From: Gonapodya prolifera JEL478
Lineage: Eukaryota > Monoblepharomycota > Monoblepharidomycetes > Monoblepharidales > Gonapodyaceae
DNA length: 64,000 nucleotides
Assembly: GCA_001574975.1 (NCBI GenBank)
Contig: KQ965835.1
Span: forward strand, 1-64,000
Direction: 5' to 3'
Position numbers and translations under genes: made by a program. The notes beneath the pieces are model-generated. The model searched no databases. It saw only the letters and a program-made list of their open reading frames with translations, and was not told the DNA's origin. Positions 36,883-48,417 of this stretch are shown piece after piece; positions within the stretch are counted from its first letter, which is position 1, and each line of letters starts with the position of its first letter.

Positions 36883-37014
36883 ATGGTCTGAATGGATGTG
36901 TGGCGCAGTGACTGTCCCCACTCTCAGGGTTTGCCAGCATCGGCGGACCCCTCAAACTCAAACCCACCAAATCTTACAAATCTTCTCAATTCACGTCTCA
37001 CGTCTCACCAGCAC

Positions 37015-40000
37015 ATGTCTACTGCCGCTCCAGCCTCTTCCGCCGCGCCATCGCAGCGCGCCTTCGTGAAGCAAGTGGTCTCCTGCGACACCGTGACCCT
37101 CAGGGGGAAACCCACCGCGAACGGACCGCCGCCGGAGAAGCTGTTCTCGTTTTCCAACATTGTTGCGCCGAGGCTGGGGAATGCTAAAGAACCGGCCAAG
37201 GAGGAGGTGAGTGTTGGGAGACGGCGTGGATGCCTGAGTTCGAAACTGTCCGCGCTGGAGTGTGGTTGGCGGAAGGGGAGGCCATCGTTGGAATGAAAAG
37301 ACTACAGTGCTAAATGCTTCACGGGTACATTGCTTCTCGAGTATCCTGTGCCCTCATTCCAACGAAGGTGTTTCGGCGTGTCGGTTCCGCGACATCCGTG
37401 CGATTTGTGGCGCCAAAGGAGCCTCCCCAAGACCGTTCAGGCCATCACTCGTATATTTAACTCACTCATGTCGGAATTTTTATCCTATACTCTCACCCCA
37501 GCCCCACGCCTTTCTAAGTCGCGAAGAACTCCGGCGTCTCCTCGTCGGCCGCGAAGTAGCGTATCGCGTCGACTACACCACCTCTACGAACAAACGCGAG
37601 TTTGGTGTGCTCTACTTACCTCCCAACCAAGCCGTCGGCGGAGAGAATAACGTTTCGAGGATCGCTGTCCAGGAGGGTTGGGTCAAAGCAAAGCCGGCGG
37701 ACGCCAAAAGCGAGAGAGCTGAGTACGTAGCTGTGTGTTTGTATATCTTGTTAGTTTTACTGACAGTCGTTTGTAGAGAACAAACCTACCTCGTTCAGCT
37801 CGAAGCCCAGGCTCAAATAGCACAGAAGGGTATTTGGGCACCCGAAGCCACCTCAAAAACTCGTGACGTGCGATACGATCTCTCCAAGGATGAAAGTAAA
37901 GCACTCTTGGACCAATGGAAGGGAAAAGAGGTTGATGGTGCGTAATAAACGGCAAGAATGTTCCTTTCACCCACAGTGCAACTGAAACAACTTTCCAACT
38001 TTCTCGGCAGCCGTTATCGAGCAGATTCGGGACGGTTCGACGTACAGGGTTCTTTTCATACCTCCTACGGTACCTCAGGTCTCCTTCGTTTTCCAGCTGG
38101 CAGGTGTGCGATCGCCTGTGTACCGGAAAGACGTCCCAGGAGTAGAGGTGAGCGCTTGTCCTTTTTTGACTACAGCCATAAATGGTTTGAACCTCTTCCG
38201 GTTCTGTGTTTAATTTTAGGACCTTGTTGAACCTTTCTCCGAGGAAGCGCGATACTTTGTCGAACAACGGCTTCTTCAGCGTGATGTGAAGGTTCGCTTG
38301 GAAGGTCTGGCGCAAAACGGAACCACGTTCGTGGGGTCTGTCGTACATCCCAGAGGAGATATTTCGGAAGTCTTACTCCAGGAAGGGTAAGCCTTCTTGA
38401 ACACCCGCTTTTCACCGTTCTGATATAAAGATGTCTATCAACATGACAGATTTGCCAAAATCCAAGACTGGTCCCTCCCCCTCCGCACACTTTCTCCCGC
38501 TCCCCTCCGCGACGCCGAAACTGCCGCAAAGAACAAGCGCTTACGACTTTGGCGTGACCACGTCCCCAAGCCCTCCACTTCTCGCGGCGAGTTCGACGCC
38601 ACAGTCATCCGGATTGTCAGTGGCGAGGCCCTCGAGGTGGAGCCCGAGGGCAAGGAAGGAACAATACGGAAGTTGTGGTTGAGCAGTCTCAGACAACCGA
38701 CAAGACCAGCAAGCGCTGGAAAGGGTGTCGAAGGAGGATACAATTACGAAACAAAGGTGGGTCTCCTTTAGTTCAGTACCAATTTTCACTCTGCAAAAGT
38801 ATGTTTCAAATTAGGAATTCCTCCGGACGAAACTGATCGGCCGAAAAGTGCACGTCCACGTCGACTACGTCAAGCCTCCACAAGAAGGTTTCCCCGAAGA
38901 ACGGGAATGCGCCACAATCACTGTCGGAGGCCAAAACGTTGCAGAACTTGTCTTGGCACGAGTAAGTTGGAACACTCAGGGCTGTTGTTGCGACAATCAG
39001 TAAAGCATTACATTTCAGGGTCTTGGAACCGTTGTCCGCCACCGGAAAGATGACGACGATCGGTCACCCCATCTCGATGTTCTCCAAGCTGCGGAAGCAA
39101 AAGCTTTGGAGCAGAAGAAGGGGGTACACTCTGGGAAGGAACTCCCCGTCGTGAAACGCAACGATGCCAGCGAGAACGTGAACAAGGCGAAGCAGTTCTT
39201 GGGATTCTGGAGGAGGTCGAAAGGCATACCTGGTGTGGTGGAGTTTGTTGCAAACGCAGGGCGTTATAGGGTCTACAGTGAGTTCTACTTGTCAAGCAAG
39301 ATAATGTCGAGTCAGCTTTTAAGCGGGGTGTAGTTCCCAAGGAAAATTGTTCCCTTACTTTCGTCCTGGCTGGCGTTCGGGCCCAACGGCCTGGTCGCCC
39401 TGGTACCTCCGAGAAGCCCGAACCGTTCGCCGATGTCGCCACCACCTTTGCTTCCCGCCGCACCCTTCAACGAGACGTCGAGCTCGAAGTTGAAAACGTG
39501 GACAAGGTTGGAGGCTTCATCGGAAACTTGCTTGTAGTCACTCCAGCTGGGGAGCGTGTGAATATTGGTCGGCTTCTGCTGGAAGAAGGCTTGGCGACAG
39601 TCAACGAGTACAGCGCTGAACAGAGTGCGCGGGGTCGAGAGCTCGTGGAAGCCGAGAAAAAGGCTAAGGAAGCAAAGAAGGGCATCTGGTCTCTTCCCGA
39701 ATCGCAAGCCAAAATCGAGGCAGAGGCTGAAGCCGCAGCCGCCGCGGCATTGATCGCTCCGGGAGCCAAGGACGATGGCCTGGGTGGACGGGAACCAGAA
39801 CGATGGGCTCGATGTGTGGTTTCCGAGATTGTGTCGGAGGACGGAATCGGTGGGAGGTTATACGCGCAGGTTGTGGATGGAGGTGTGGAAGGCAAATTGG
39901 AGAAGTTGATGGACGATTTGAATGTTGGTGCAGATGGGAAGGGTGTGCGGAATGGAGTGGATGAGTACAAGTGAGTTCCTTGAACACCGTTATAGGCGGC

Positions 40001-40695
40001 TTGCACGTGTTATACATCACATGTTCAGGCCAAAGAACAATGAGATCGTCGCCGGTCGCTACACGTCTGATGACCAGTGGTACCGAGCCAAAGTCCGTCG
40101 CGCCAACCCCGACAAAACCTATGACGTGCTCTATATCGACTACGGCAACTCTGAAACTCTTCCAGCTTCCCGCATCCGTCACCTACCTGCTGAACTCGGC
40201 GTGAACCACTTACCTGCCCAAGCGAGAGAATGCAAACTGGCGTACATCAAAGTTCCCGCACAAGACGAAGACTATGGTGACGACGCGTACCAGAAACTGC
40301 GGAGCTCCCTGGAAGGTCGAGAGCTCTCGGCTCTAGTTGTCTCCAAAGCCGCACCCTCCGCCGTCATTCTATTCGATCCGAAAGCTGTCCCCAGTGGGAA
40401 GAAGGATGCGTCGAGTATCACTGATGTCAGTGTGAACGCAGAGTTGGTGAGGGATGGACTGTCAGTGGTTGAGAAGGCGTGGGTGAAGAGGTCGGCAGGA
40501 ACGTCTGGGCCTGTTTCGGCCCTTGTAGCGGCGATGGAAGATGCACGAAAAGCACACGTGAGTTCCAGGTCGGTAAACAAGCCCATTGTCTCAGTTGTTG
40601 ATTCGTATTCCTCATCTGTTCGCAGCGAGCAATGTGGAGGTACGGCGACTTTACGGAGGACGATTGAACGATTGCCATGGATGAAAGTGAAATAA
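37015..40695 (+). CDS. Tudor-SN / SND1 (p100) nuclease
   Basis: Multi-exon gene for the staphylococcal-nuclease-like plus Tudor protein that acts in RNA metabolism. Exon 1 starts MSTAAPASSAAPSQRAFVKQ and ends KEPAKEE, and after a ~295-nt intron it continues PHAFLSREELRRLLVGREVA. SN repeat 2 has AVIEQIRDGSTYRVLFIPPT. SN repeat 3 follows AKNKRLRLWRDHVPK with FDATVIRIVSGEALEV and KLWLSSLRQPTRP. SN repeat 4 has IPGVVEFVANAGRYRVY and NCSLTFVLAGVRAQRPG. The Tudor domain is EIVAGRYTSDDQWYRAKVRR ... YDVLYIDYGNSETLP with its aromatic residues. The C-terminal partial SN follows, ending at MKVK. Domain order and total length match SND1. About ten short introns are needed; their exact ends in the middle are less certain. 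The gene appears intact. Confidence 0.93.
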
Positions 40696-41250
40696 CAGTA
40701 TTCGTGTAATAAAGCATACATCGAAAAATATCTGTCTATGAATCGTGCACGTCCCGTTTCCTTTACCTCCCCCTGATGCATCTGCATCAACATTCGACTG
40801 ATCACTTACAATAAATACGTTTTGTTTCATCCATGCCGGAAGTCATCGCTATTTCCTCGAATTACACCACTCCACTAATTGCAAAGAAATGGGCACTTCC
40901 CCCTGCTATCTTTTATTGCATTGCGTCGATTGGACCGTGCCATTCTTCAGGTACAACGTAACTCTCGCGTTCAAGCCTCTTATCAACGTCTACATTGAGT
41001 TCCTTGGTCCCGCGAGAAAGCCAAGCGGGTGTCCCATCTCCTCTTTTTCCTGGAGGGATCATGCTCTCGGCTTTGCTTTCGCTAAGCTTTTGAGTGGCGC
41101 TATGTTTCGTGAGATATTCTAAAGCGCAATATAGTGCCGAGGAAGAGAAAAGCGTTGTGAAATTTCTGAGAAGATGAGCGTTTTCAACGACGCCAAGAAG
41201 TTTGCTTCGGTCTTGCGTGGCTTGCACGCCAACCGTACCAGACTCTCGCA
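40696..41250. other. Intergenic, promoter of metacaspase 1
   Basis: No supported gene. AATAAA-like signals just after 40700 probably end the Tudor-SN transcript. The right half should be the metacaspase 1 promoter. A 68-codon frame from 41174 overlaps the metacaspase start in another frame and is likely chance. Confidence 0.45.
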
Positions 41251-42668
41251 ATGGGCCCGTCCAAGGCGCTTCTCATCGGAATCAACTATCGCGGGACGGG
41301 GCACGAGCTGCGCGGTGCGTCTTAGTGCTCGTTCGCTGGGGATGTCCACGCTTAAGAGTTTCGTCCCTGACGGTGACTGATCCGATTCCCCCGACTGGCC
41401 AGGCTGCATCAACGATGTCAAGAACATGTCCGCGTTTCTTACTTCCAGGGCCGGTTACGACCCATCCAGAATGATCATCATGGTGCGTTGGCCCCTTGCT
41501 GAGACCCAAATCACAACACCCGTTTGACTCACCAACATCACATCGGTACGGCTCTCGTGACGTGATCGAAGACCGAAGATCACGCCCAGGAGGACCCCAA
41601 GTTCAATCCCACCGGTCGCAACATCCTCGCAGGGTTCCAGTGGCTCATTCGTGACGCGAGGCAAGGAGACCGGCTCTTCCTTCACGTGAGTTATGAGTTT
41701 CGACGTTTGCGAGTCTACATTTTTCACCCGGTGCCGATTTCCTCAAGTACTCTGGCCATGGGAGTCAAGTCAAGGACACGGACGGGCGGACCAGTGGAAT
41801 GGACGACACGATCGTCCCGCTTGATTATGAACAGAACGGACAAATAAACTCCGACGTAGGTCTCATGTTCGTCGTCTTTGCGGCACCACTGTCGAAGAGA
41901 CACAATACCCTTGCGAATGCACCTCAAGGTCCTCCACAAAGTCCTCGTCTCCCCCCTTCCCCCCGGCGTCCGCCTCACCGTCGTCATGGACTGCTGCCGT
42001 TCGTACCCTCCCCTCTCCCCTCCTTTCTCCCTGCCCGAATCGTAACACTCTCCCCTCCCGCCTACCTAGACTCGGGCTCCATCCTCGAACTCCCCTTCCA
42101 CTTCCGCCTCGACGCCCAGGGCAACGTGGTCAAAGTCGACCTCGTCAAACAGGCCATGTCGGCATTCACCGACATTGGAATCCTCATGAACCGCGGTATT
42201 CCGACGGGGAACAAGCTCCAGGCCGCGCAGGACCTGTTCCGAAACGTCAAGTCTATATGGAACGAGTTGAAGCACCCGGACGAGCAGCAGCAGCAGCAGC
42301 AGGCGAGCGGACCGGGTCTGGAGCAGGATGATTTCGGACACGTGGACTGGACGAGAGAGAATCGGGAGGTGTTTTGTTTCTCGGGGTGTTTGGACGAACA
42401 AACCAGGTACGTGTCCGCTCATCCCGCTTGCCCTGTACGGCTCCTAACTCGATCTCTTACCCCTACAAGCGCCGACGCTACTATCGGCGGCACGGCAAGT
42501 GGCGCCATGTCCTGGGCTCTGCTCACGACACTCCAACAGCAGCCGAATCAGACTTACTCCTCGATGCTCCAGAACACGAGGGGCTTGCTCGCGCAGAAGT
42601 ATAGCCAGGTGCCCCAGCTTAGTGTAGGCCGGGAGGGGGAGAATTTGGATGCGCCGTTCGCTCCGTAA
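41251..42668 (+). CDS. Type I metacaspase 1 (no prodomain)
   Basis: Cysteine protease of the caspase fold with Arg/Lys specificity in this family. Exons give MGPSKALLIGINYRGTGHEL, then GCINDVKNMSAFL, NILAGFQWLIRDARQGDRLF, and YSGHGSQVKDTDG with the catalytic His. Next comes LTVVMDCC joined across an intron to HSGSILELPF, giving the DCCHSG catalytic Cys. The C-terminal part has FCFSGCLDEQT, SADATIGGTASGAMSWALL and ends LDAPFAP. The intron inside the catalytic motif uses a GTTCGT donor. The long insert after DCCHSG contains a poly-Gln run of six codons near 42280. The start at 41251 is right at the core, so there is no Pro/Gln-rich prodomain. Its nearest relative in the window is metacaspase 2 at 45520-47002, on the opposite strand. 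Confidence 0.9.
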
Positions 42669-42964
42669 ATTACCACCGTCCAGGAGTGGTGGGATCTCTT
42701 TGAAAAAATGGGAGCGTTTGGAGCTGATGATGGTATACTACGACCTACGTTTTTTATGATCTTGAGAGGAAGCGGGAAAATGAAACGGGCACGTAATTTT
42801 CACCTACCAGCCTTCATCAATCTCAACCGTTCCATATATAGTGGCATCGGGTCATCTAACGCTCTGCAAAAATTCTGCGAAATATCCCAAGCAAGCATGT
42901 CTCATCCACGAAATGCGAACAATCGATCGCCCACGTCTCCTGTCAACATCGTCGCACGAACTCG

Positions 42965-43990
42965 GTGGAGTTGAGATTCCTCCACGACAACATCTGGCCG
43001 CCCCGCCATTTCGCCACCTGCGTCGCCCACCCCCTGTTCGAGTCGTGCCGCCGGTGCTGCACTACATGCAATAGTGCTCTTATCAATCTTTCGAGGATTG
43101 CAGTGAGTCGAGAGGGGAACACTTTGGGGACCATGGGTCAATACCAGACGGATTACATGGTATTGACACCAATGCTGGCGCGGCAAACCTGCGCGTTCCT
43201 CGTTACGACGCCTCTGGGAGGGGAGCTGGTTGGTCGGATTGTGCACGAGGTCGGACCGGTGAAAGAGATCCTCGCTGGTGCCAAGCTGGATCGCCGGCCT
43301 CTCTCCGTGCCGGATCTGGAGGAGACTTTGCAGAGCATGTTTTATCACATGTCGACATTTGTGGTCCTCGCTAAAAGCAATTGGGACTTTGCTGATACCA
43401 TCTATCGGACAAGACCGGACATCCAAGACATCTTGTGCGAAGCAGCCGTGCTTTTGGGAAGGCCCTCTGCTTCTCAACATTCAGCACTTGTAGCCATGGA
43501 ATATCTCGTGTTGGAATGCGTACTTTGTCTGCTTCGCACGTCCGTCGAGGACCCCAGTATCCGAATGCAGGTGCAGAACGGGAAGCATATTGCGAGACAC
43601 GGTGGCTTCGCACGCAAGCTTCGTGAGCATAGTGGGTCGCTTCACGAAAGACGTTACCGGCCACGGGACAAAGCTGTCCCGACTGGTCCTTTTTGAAAAT
43701 CGCAGTTCGTGGCATCAACCGTGGGTCGACATGCAATGCAATCTGCGGAAAAGAAGAAGTTCGGCGTCTTTTTGTAGATACTGAAAGTGTCCGCGGATGG
43801 CGGCCGAAGGTCCAAGGGACAGTTTGAGTGACCGCTGCATCACTGCAAGGATTGTGGTTTGGTGCGATACTGCAGTCTAGGTTGTCAGAGACTCGACTGG
43901 GCAGATCATATGATATTCTGCCCCAAAAAAGTGACTTTGGAATTTCTCAAGGTGCCTGTTGGGTCCCTCCTTGCGCTTGGGAAGATCTAG
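42965..43990 (+). pseudogene. MYND-finger protein relic (copy 2)
   Basis: The body (42965-43620) has LGTMGQYQTDYMVLTPMLAR, FLVTTPLGGELVGRIVHEVG and SALVAMEYLVLECVLCLLRT, the helical part typical of fungal C-terminal-MYND proteins. After an intron near 43615 a piece reads TCNAICGKEEVRRLF, the first Cys pair. The finger core at 43835-43930 reads HHCKDCGLVRYCSLGCQRLD and then WADHMIFC. Between TCNAICGKEE and HHCKDC the frame is lost: a TGA ends the first part (43829) and the finger lies in a shifted frame. No start codon fits the first frame well. The similar copy at 48979-49956 has the same architecture. Probably a recently dead member of a gene family. Confidence 0.62.
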
Positions 43991-44355
43991 ATATCTTCGG
44001 CGACATCGAAAACCTTGCCGAAATGTTCGACTATAATCCCAGGAAAGGCGAGCGCATGGTGACCCTGGACGACAAAGAGATGATCGGACATATGGTTGGC
44101 TTGCTCATGGCGCCAAGGTGCTCAGAATAGATGTGGATGAGAAGGTCGACAACTACAGCGTTTATCTTCTCCCTTGTCTTACGTTTGTCACGGTAAAGAG
44201 ATGGGTGAAAACTGAAATAAGGGAGCGCTACTTGGGACCAAATCATTACTTCCAACAATGAAGCGACCTCGCCATCCAACTCCCGTACGCAAGATAACCA
44301 CCTTTCATACGCGTACCGCTACTCCGAGCATATCTTTTTGCCAGCGACCGCACCG
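43991..44355. other. Short spacer
   Basis: Space between the MYND relic and the RPB1-tail-like relic. Frames here are short. I see no gene. Confidence 0.4.
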
Positions 44356-44835
44356 TCTTACGCGCCCACGTCACCTTCGTACAACCCCCCCCTCTCCCTC
44401 ATACGCTCCCTCGTCTCCCTCGCACTCATCCGCGTCCCTGTCGAACGCGCCCACTTCCCCCCTCGTACGCTCAAGCACCACTAGGCTACTACGCGCCCGT
44501 ATACCCCACCTCATACACGCCCACGTCTCCAGGATACACTCCAGGCCCAGCGCTATACGCTCGTGCGTACGAGTCCACTCACTTCTCGCCCTCATTCAAT
44601 TGTAACACACCTTCCTTTGGCAGAGACCGCCCCTTCCTACCTCCCCACCTCTCCCTCTTTCTCACTCAATCCAGACTCGATTGCAGGAAGCGCGGACGAT
44701 CGCGATCTTGCGGTTGGTACTCCTTCGAGATCGACAAAGGCACCGAACACACCGAGTGGCCCTTCGTCGTCTGGTGGCGGCGGTGGGAGCCAAAACCAGA
44801 AGTCAGACGAACGGAGAAATATCTTCGAGAGATAA
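44356..44835 (+). pseudogene. RNA polymerase II CTD-like relic (RPB1 tail)
   Basis: Pieces built on the RPB1 heptad YSPTSPS appear in order. First SYAPTSPSYNP, then in the next frame PPSPSYAPSSPSHSSASL with SNAPTSP, then back in the first frame YYAPVYPTSYTPTSPGYTPG. After a likely intron comes APSYLPTSPSFSLNPDSIAG and a tail ending GGGGGSQNQKSDERRNIFER. The two frame changes fall at C-rich runs (near 44386 and 44459), as expected from slippage. No polymerase body is visible upstream. This looks like a copied fragment of the 3' end of the RPB1 gene. A Ser/Pro-rich protein unrelated to RPB1 is possible but less likely, given the YxPTSPS spacing. Confidence 0.5.
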
Positions 44836-45519
44836 TACGGTCCCGACCGTACTGGTTCAACGCCAGAGAAATGAACGCAGGGAGAGATTGATCTTTTCAC
44901 ACCGAAAACTGCAACTGAAACTTGAATAAAATTTGCAAAAACAGCTTTCAAAACTTTGACATTTGATCATGGTGGATCACCACATGTGTAAACATGGGAG
45001 AGAATGATAGACGTTGTATCAATCTGCTGTGAGTTACATCTTTTGAGTGATTTTGCGGCCTTGGCCGTATAGTAGTCCGACATCTTGGAAGTTCGACGTC
45101 AACGGATGACAAAATGAATGATTTACAGCACCACGAATTTGATTTCTTTGGTAAGGTCGTCAGATAATGTAATAAAACACGGTATCGAGCTCCCCGTGAG
45201 GTCCTTAAAGTCACTGCCAAATCCCACCATGCTTCCACGAACAAACGCTCACAAAACGTTGAAACGATTAGAATGGGAATTTGGAGTGGTGGATCACCAA
45301 CCGGGGGGGGGGGGGGAAGCTAATTGAACATTTTGTCAACATGATTGACGTGAACTGAATAGCACCCTTTGAACAACTAAATGTTGACTTCTCTTCAATA
45401 AAAACTTCACAAGTGTAATAAAAACACGGCACCGAGCTCCTCGCTGAAGTCCTCTGAGAAGCTCCTGCCGCACAACAGCAGCGCAATACTACCCTCAGCA
45501 TCCATCCCATCCCACAGTC
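44836..45519. other. Intergenic, no recognised gene
   Basis: Only short frames. A poly-G run lies at 45303-45316. The right end borders the 3' end of metacaspase 2. Confidence 0.5.
45303..45316. repeat. Poly-G run
   Basis: About 14 G in a row in intergenic DNA, possibly variable in length. Confidence 0.9.
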
Positions 45520-47002
45520 TCAGAACGAGATAGTCTCATTCAAATTCGCATCCTGCCTCCCGACGCTCAACTGCGGGATCTGCGAATACTTGTTGGCGAG
45601 CATCTGCCTTGTATTGCGCAGCAGGTCCGCGTAGCTCTGGCGCGGGTTCTGGTGCAGGACGGAGAGGAGCGCCCAGGACATGGCTCCGACGGCCGTTCCG
45701 GCGATTTGGGTGTCGGCGCTAGAGAGGGGGAGGGATGGGGGATATGTGGGTGCGGTATGATGAGCGAACAGACGGGGAGAGGACGTATGGAAGGAGTACG
45801 GCTCACCTGGTCTGCTCATCCATACACCCCGAGAAGCAATACACAACCTTATTTTCATGGCCCCAATCATCCGTAAACTCCTCCTCGTCCTGGATCTGTC
45901 CTTGCCCAGCCGCGGCCTCAGCCGCTCTCTCCAGCCCCTTACTTCCAAACTTGTCGAGCTTCTCAAAATGGTGCCAGATATCCTTTACGTCGCTGAACAG
46001 GTCCTTTGCGGCCGCGATCCGGGTCTGCAGCGGTGCGTGCTTGTTGAATGCGATTTTGCCGTTGGAAATGGCGGATTTGGCGTATTCGGTGAATTTGTGG
46101 ACGGAGACGTTGCCTTTGGCGTCCGGGCGGAAGGTGTGGGGGAGTTCAAGCCTGAGGATGGCGACGGCGGACGGGACGGCATCAGGTAATGGTACGGCGA
46201 GGAGGGGGCAGTGGGAGGGTGAGAGAGGTCGCTTCGACTTACATGGTTCCGGAGTGGCAGCAGTCGAAAATAACAGTCAGTTTGACCCCCTGCGGAAGTG
46301 GGGACACGAGCATCTTGTGGAGTTGCTGTTCGGTGAGCAGTTTGGTCAGCATCACGGAGAAGCAAAGAAACTCGCGCTCGAGGAACTTACCGTGGAGGTG
46401 ATTTGACCAGCTTGCTTATAGTCAAGCGGAACAATCGTGTCGTCAAAATCGGGGTGGTCCGGTCTACTGTCGACGGGGTCTTGGACTTGGCTGCCGTGGC
46501 CGGACTTGAATATATCGAGTAGACCGGTAAGTAGTACACATTGGGGAACAGACTTGCCCGTCCTCGGACCAACAGGAACTCACGTAGTGAAGAAACAGGG
46601 TATCCCCGGGCCTGTTATCCCTTACCAGCCACCTGAACCCGGCAATGATGTTGCGGGAGTTTGGAAGGAAGTTTGGGTTGGTTGCATCTTCGGTCTTCCA
46701 TGAGTCGAGGGCGGGAACAGGAAGGGGTCACCGGGGGGGAGGGCAGGGACGATGGAAACAAGCGACTCACCATAACGACCATCTTGTCTTCGCTGTACCC
46801 ACAGCTCTGTGTCAGGTACTCGTGCATATGTGCGACATCGTTGATACAGCCTTGAAGTTCGTACACAATCGACCAGACCGTCAGCATCGCCCTTCCGAGA
46901 GCCGCCAAGCCCCGCCATATGGCCAATCGCCAGCCCACCTTTGAGTTCCTGACCAGATCCCCGGTAGTTGATTCCGATGAGGAGGGCTTTCTTGTTTCCC
47001 AT
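45520..47002 (-). CDS. Type I metacaspase 2 (no prodomain)
   Basis: Minus-strand paralogue of metacaspase 1. Exons give MGNKKALLIGINYRGSGQEL, GCINDVAHMHEYLTQSCGYS, NIIAGFRWLVRDNRPGDTLF, then SGHGSQVQDPVDSRPD with the catalytic His. DDTIVPLDYKQAGQI and LTVIFDCCHSGTM with the catalytic Cys follow. The next exon carries VSVHKFTEYAKSAISNGKIA and the long insert, then VVYCFSGCMDEQT. The last exon has ADTQIAGTAVGAMSWALL and ends LNETISF. Its coding order and intron positions parallel metacaspase 1, so both descend from one duplication. The two genes face each other about 2.85 kb apart. The start region is divergent from the MsrA gene, leaving about 370 bp of shared promoter. Confidence 0.9.
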
Positions 47003-47376
47003 TTATGTCCGGTGTCGGGTGTGTTGTGAAGAGCGAGGAGAGGGGAGAGTGGAGTGTATCCGGGCGATTGGCAAGAGCTGAGAAGATTGACGCGAGTGCG
47101 CACGAAAGAACGGGGAAGAGCTCGAGTTTGGTTGTCGCGGCAGGTGTTTTCAGTTCGATCCTCAGCAAAAAGGGACCACAAAGTATATTCGACAGCAGTG
47201 ACCCACGTTCCCAATATATATTGGCAAGTATGTATCTTTGCCTATGTTCTCGCAAACTTTCTCAACCACTATACGCTCGTCGGTGTGGCTGATGTGTTTC
47301 AACATCGTTACGTTACTGGGGCTGTGCCCCCCTTCGCTCATAAAACCGCTGGAACGCACTGCAATCCATTCCAGAA

Positions 47377-48357
47377 ATGAACGGAAACGCACCAGGCACA
47401 ACGATGGAGAAGGCAGTCTTCGGCATGGGATGATTCTGGTCGCCTGAGCCGGTCTTCGGCTCGTTGGTGAGTTGCTTCCCTTTTACTGGGCACCTTCTCG
47501 ACGTCAATCTCATCCCGCACACCGATACACCCCTGCAGAATGGCGTCGTTGCTACGCGTGTAGGCTACGCTGGCGGACGAACGCCCAACCCGACCTGTAC
47601 GTTTCAAATCGAGTGGAGCTCGGATCCGTGCTTACACTCACCCCCGCCAGACTACGACCTCGCGGACCACACCGAATCCGTCGAAGTCACATTTGACCCT
47701 TCCATTGTGTCATACGCCGACCTCCTCCGTGTCTTCTTTACCAACCACCACCCGGGGTACTCATACACGCCCCAATATGCCTCTCGTATTTTCGCTCTTA
47801 CCGACAAACAAGAGGCAGAGGCGATTGCTCAAGTCGATGCGAAACAGAAAACCAATCCCGAGGTGGCGACCGAGGTGTGGAGAATTGCCGGGATGCGCCA
47901 GGCCGAATTCGTGAGTTCCATCTCACTTCTCCCACACTCTGAGCTTGAGCTCGACGTCACCTCACTCTCGCATTAGTACCACCAGAAATTCTACCTCCAG
48001 GGGCACTCCTCGCTCTCCCGTCTCTTCCCCACGATCGAATCCACGCCTGACAAGTCCACGCCCTCCGATGACCCGCTCGTGAGCACGACGGCCGCCACGA
48101 AGATGAACGCGCTTGCGCATGGTGTGGTGGAGGACGTGGGGGAGTTCAGGCGAGCCCTCGACGACTGGTTCGAACAGGCACAGGCAAAACGGAAAGCTTC
48201 AGTGAGGTGGGAAGAGGCGGGCAAGGATGCGGTGGAGAGTGCACTAAAGCAGATTGAGGTTCGGAACCGACGCAAGGCGGCAGTGGCGAGTGGAAATGGG
48301 TCCGAGTACTTCTTCACCGAGGACAGCGGCGGTGGATCGTGTGGATGGCGCCGTTGA
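47377..48357 (+). CDS. msrA: Selenocysteine-containing peptide methionine sulfoxide reductase A (MsrA)
   Basis: Enzyme that reduces methionine-S-sulfoxide in free and protein form. Exons 47377-47466, 47539-47596, 47651-47910 and 47977-48357 join in frame to 262 residues. The family motif GCFW appears as G-TGA-F-W (TGA at 47431-47433, codon 19) inside AVFGMG-U-FWSPEPVFG. All other blocks are intact and in frame on both sides: VATRVGYAGGRTPNPTYYDL, HTESVEVTFDP, YTPQYASRIFALTD and YHQKFYLQGHSSLSRLF. So TGA most likely encodes selenocysteine at the nucleophile, and a SECIS-like hairpin lies downstream at 48418-48478. The protein has a C-terminal extension of about 110 residues after the core, with a late Cys (GGGSCGW). 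Read as a stop, TGA would leave an 18-codon peptide and no active site. It starts at the first ATG; codon 10 is another Met. Confidence 0.88.
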
Positions 48358-48417
48358 AATTGCCAATTGGACGACACGGGTGTGGAAGCGTTTCTGAGTA
48401 CAACTCCTGAACAGCAC

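Noticed and set aside
41174-41380. Upstream ATG at 41174 as start of metacaspase 1
   Set aside because: It is in a different frame from the conserved KALLIGINYRG core, which has its own ATG at 41251.
43829-43831. TGA before the MYND finger read as selenocysteine
   Set aside because: The finger lies in a different frame from the text before this TGA, so reading through it would not produce the finger.
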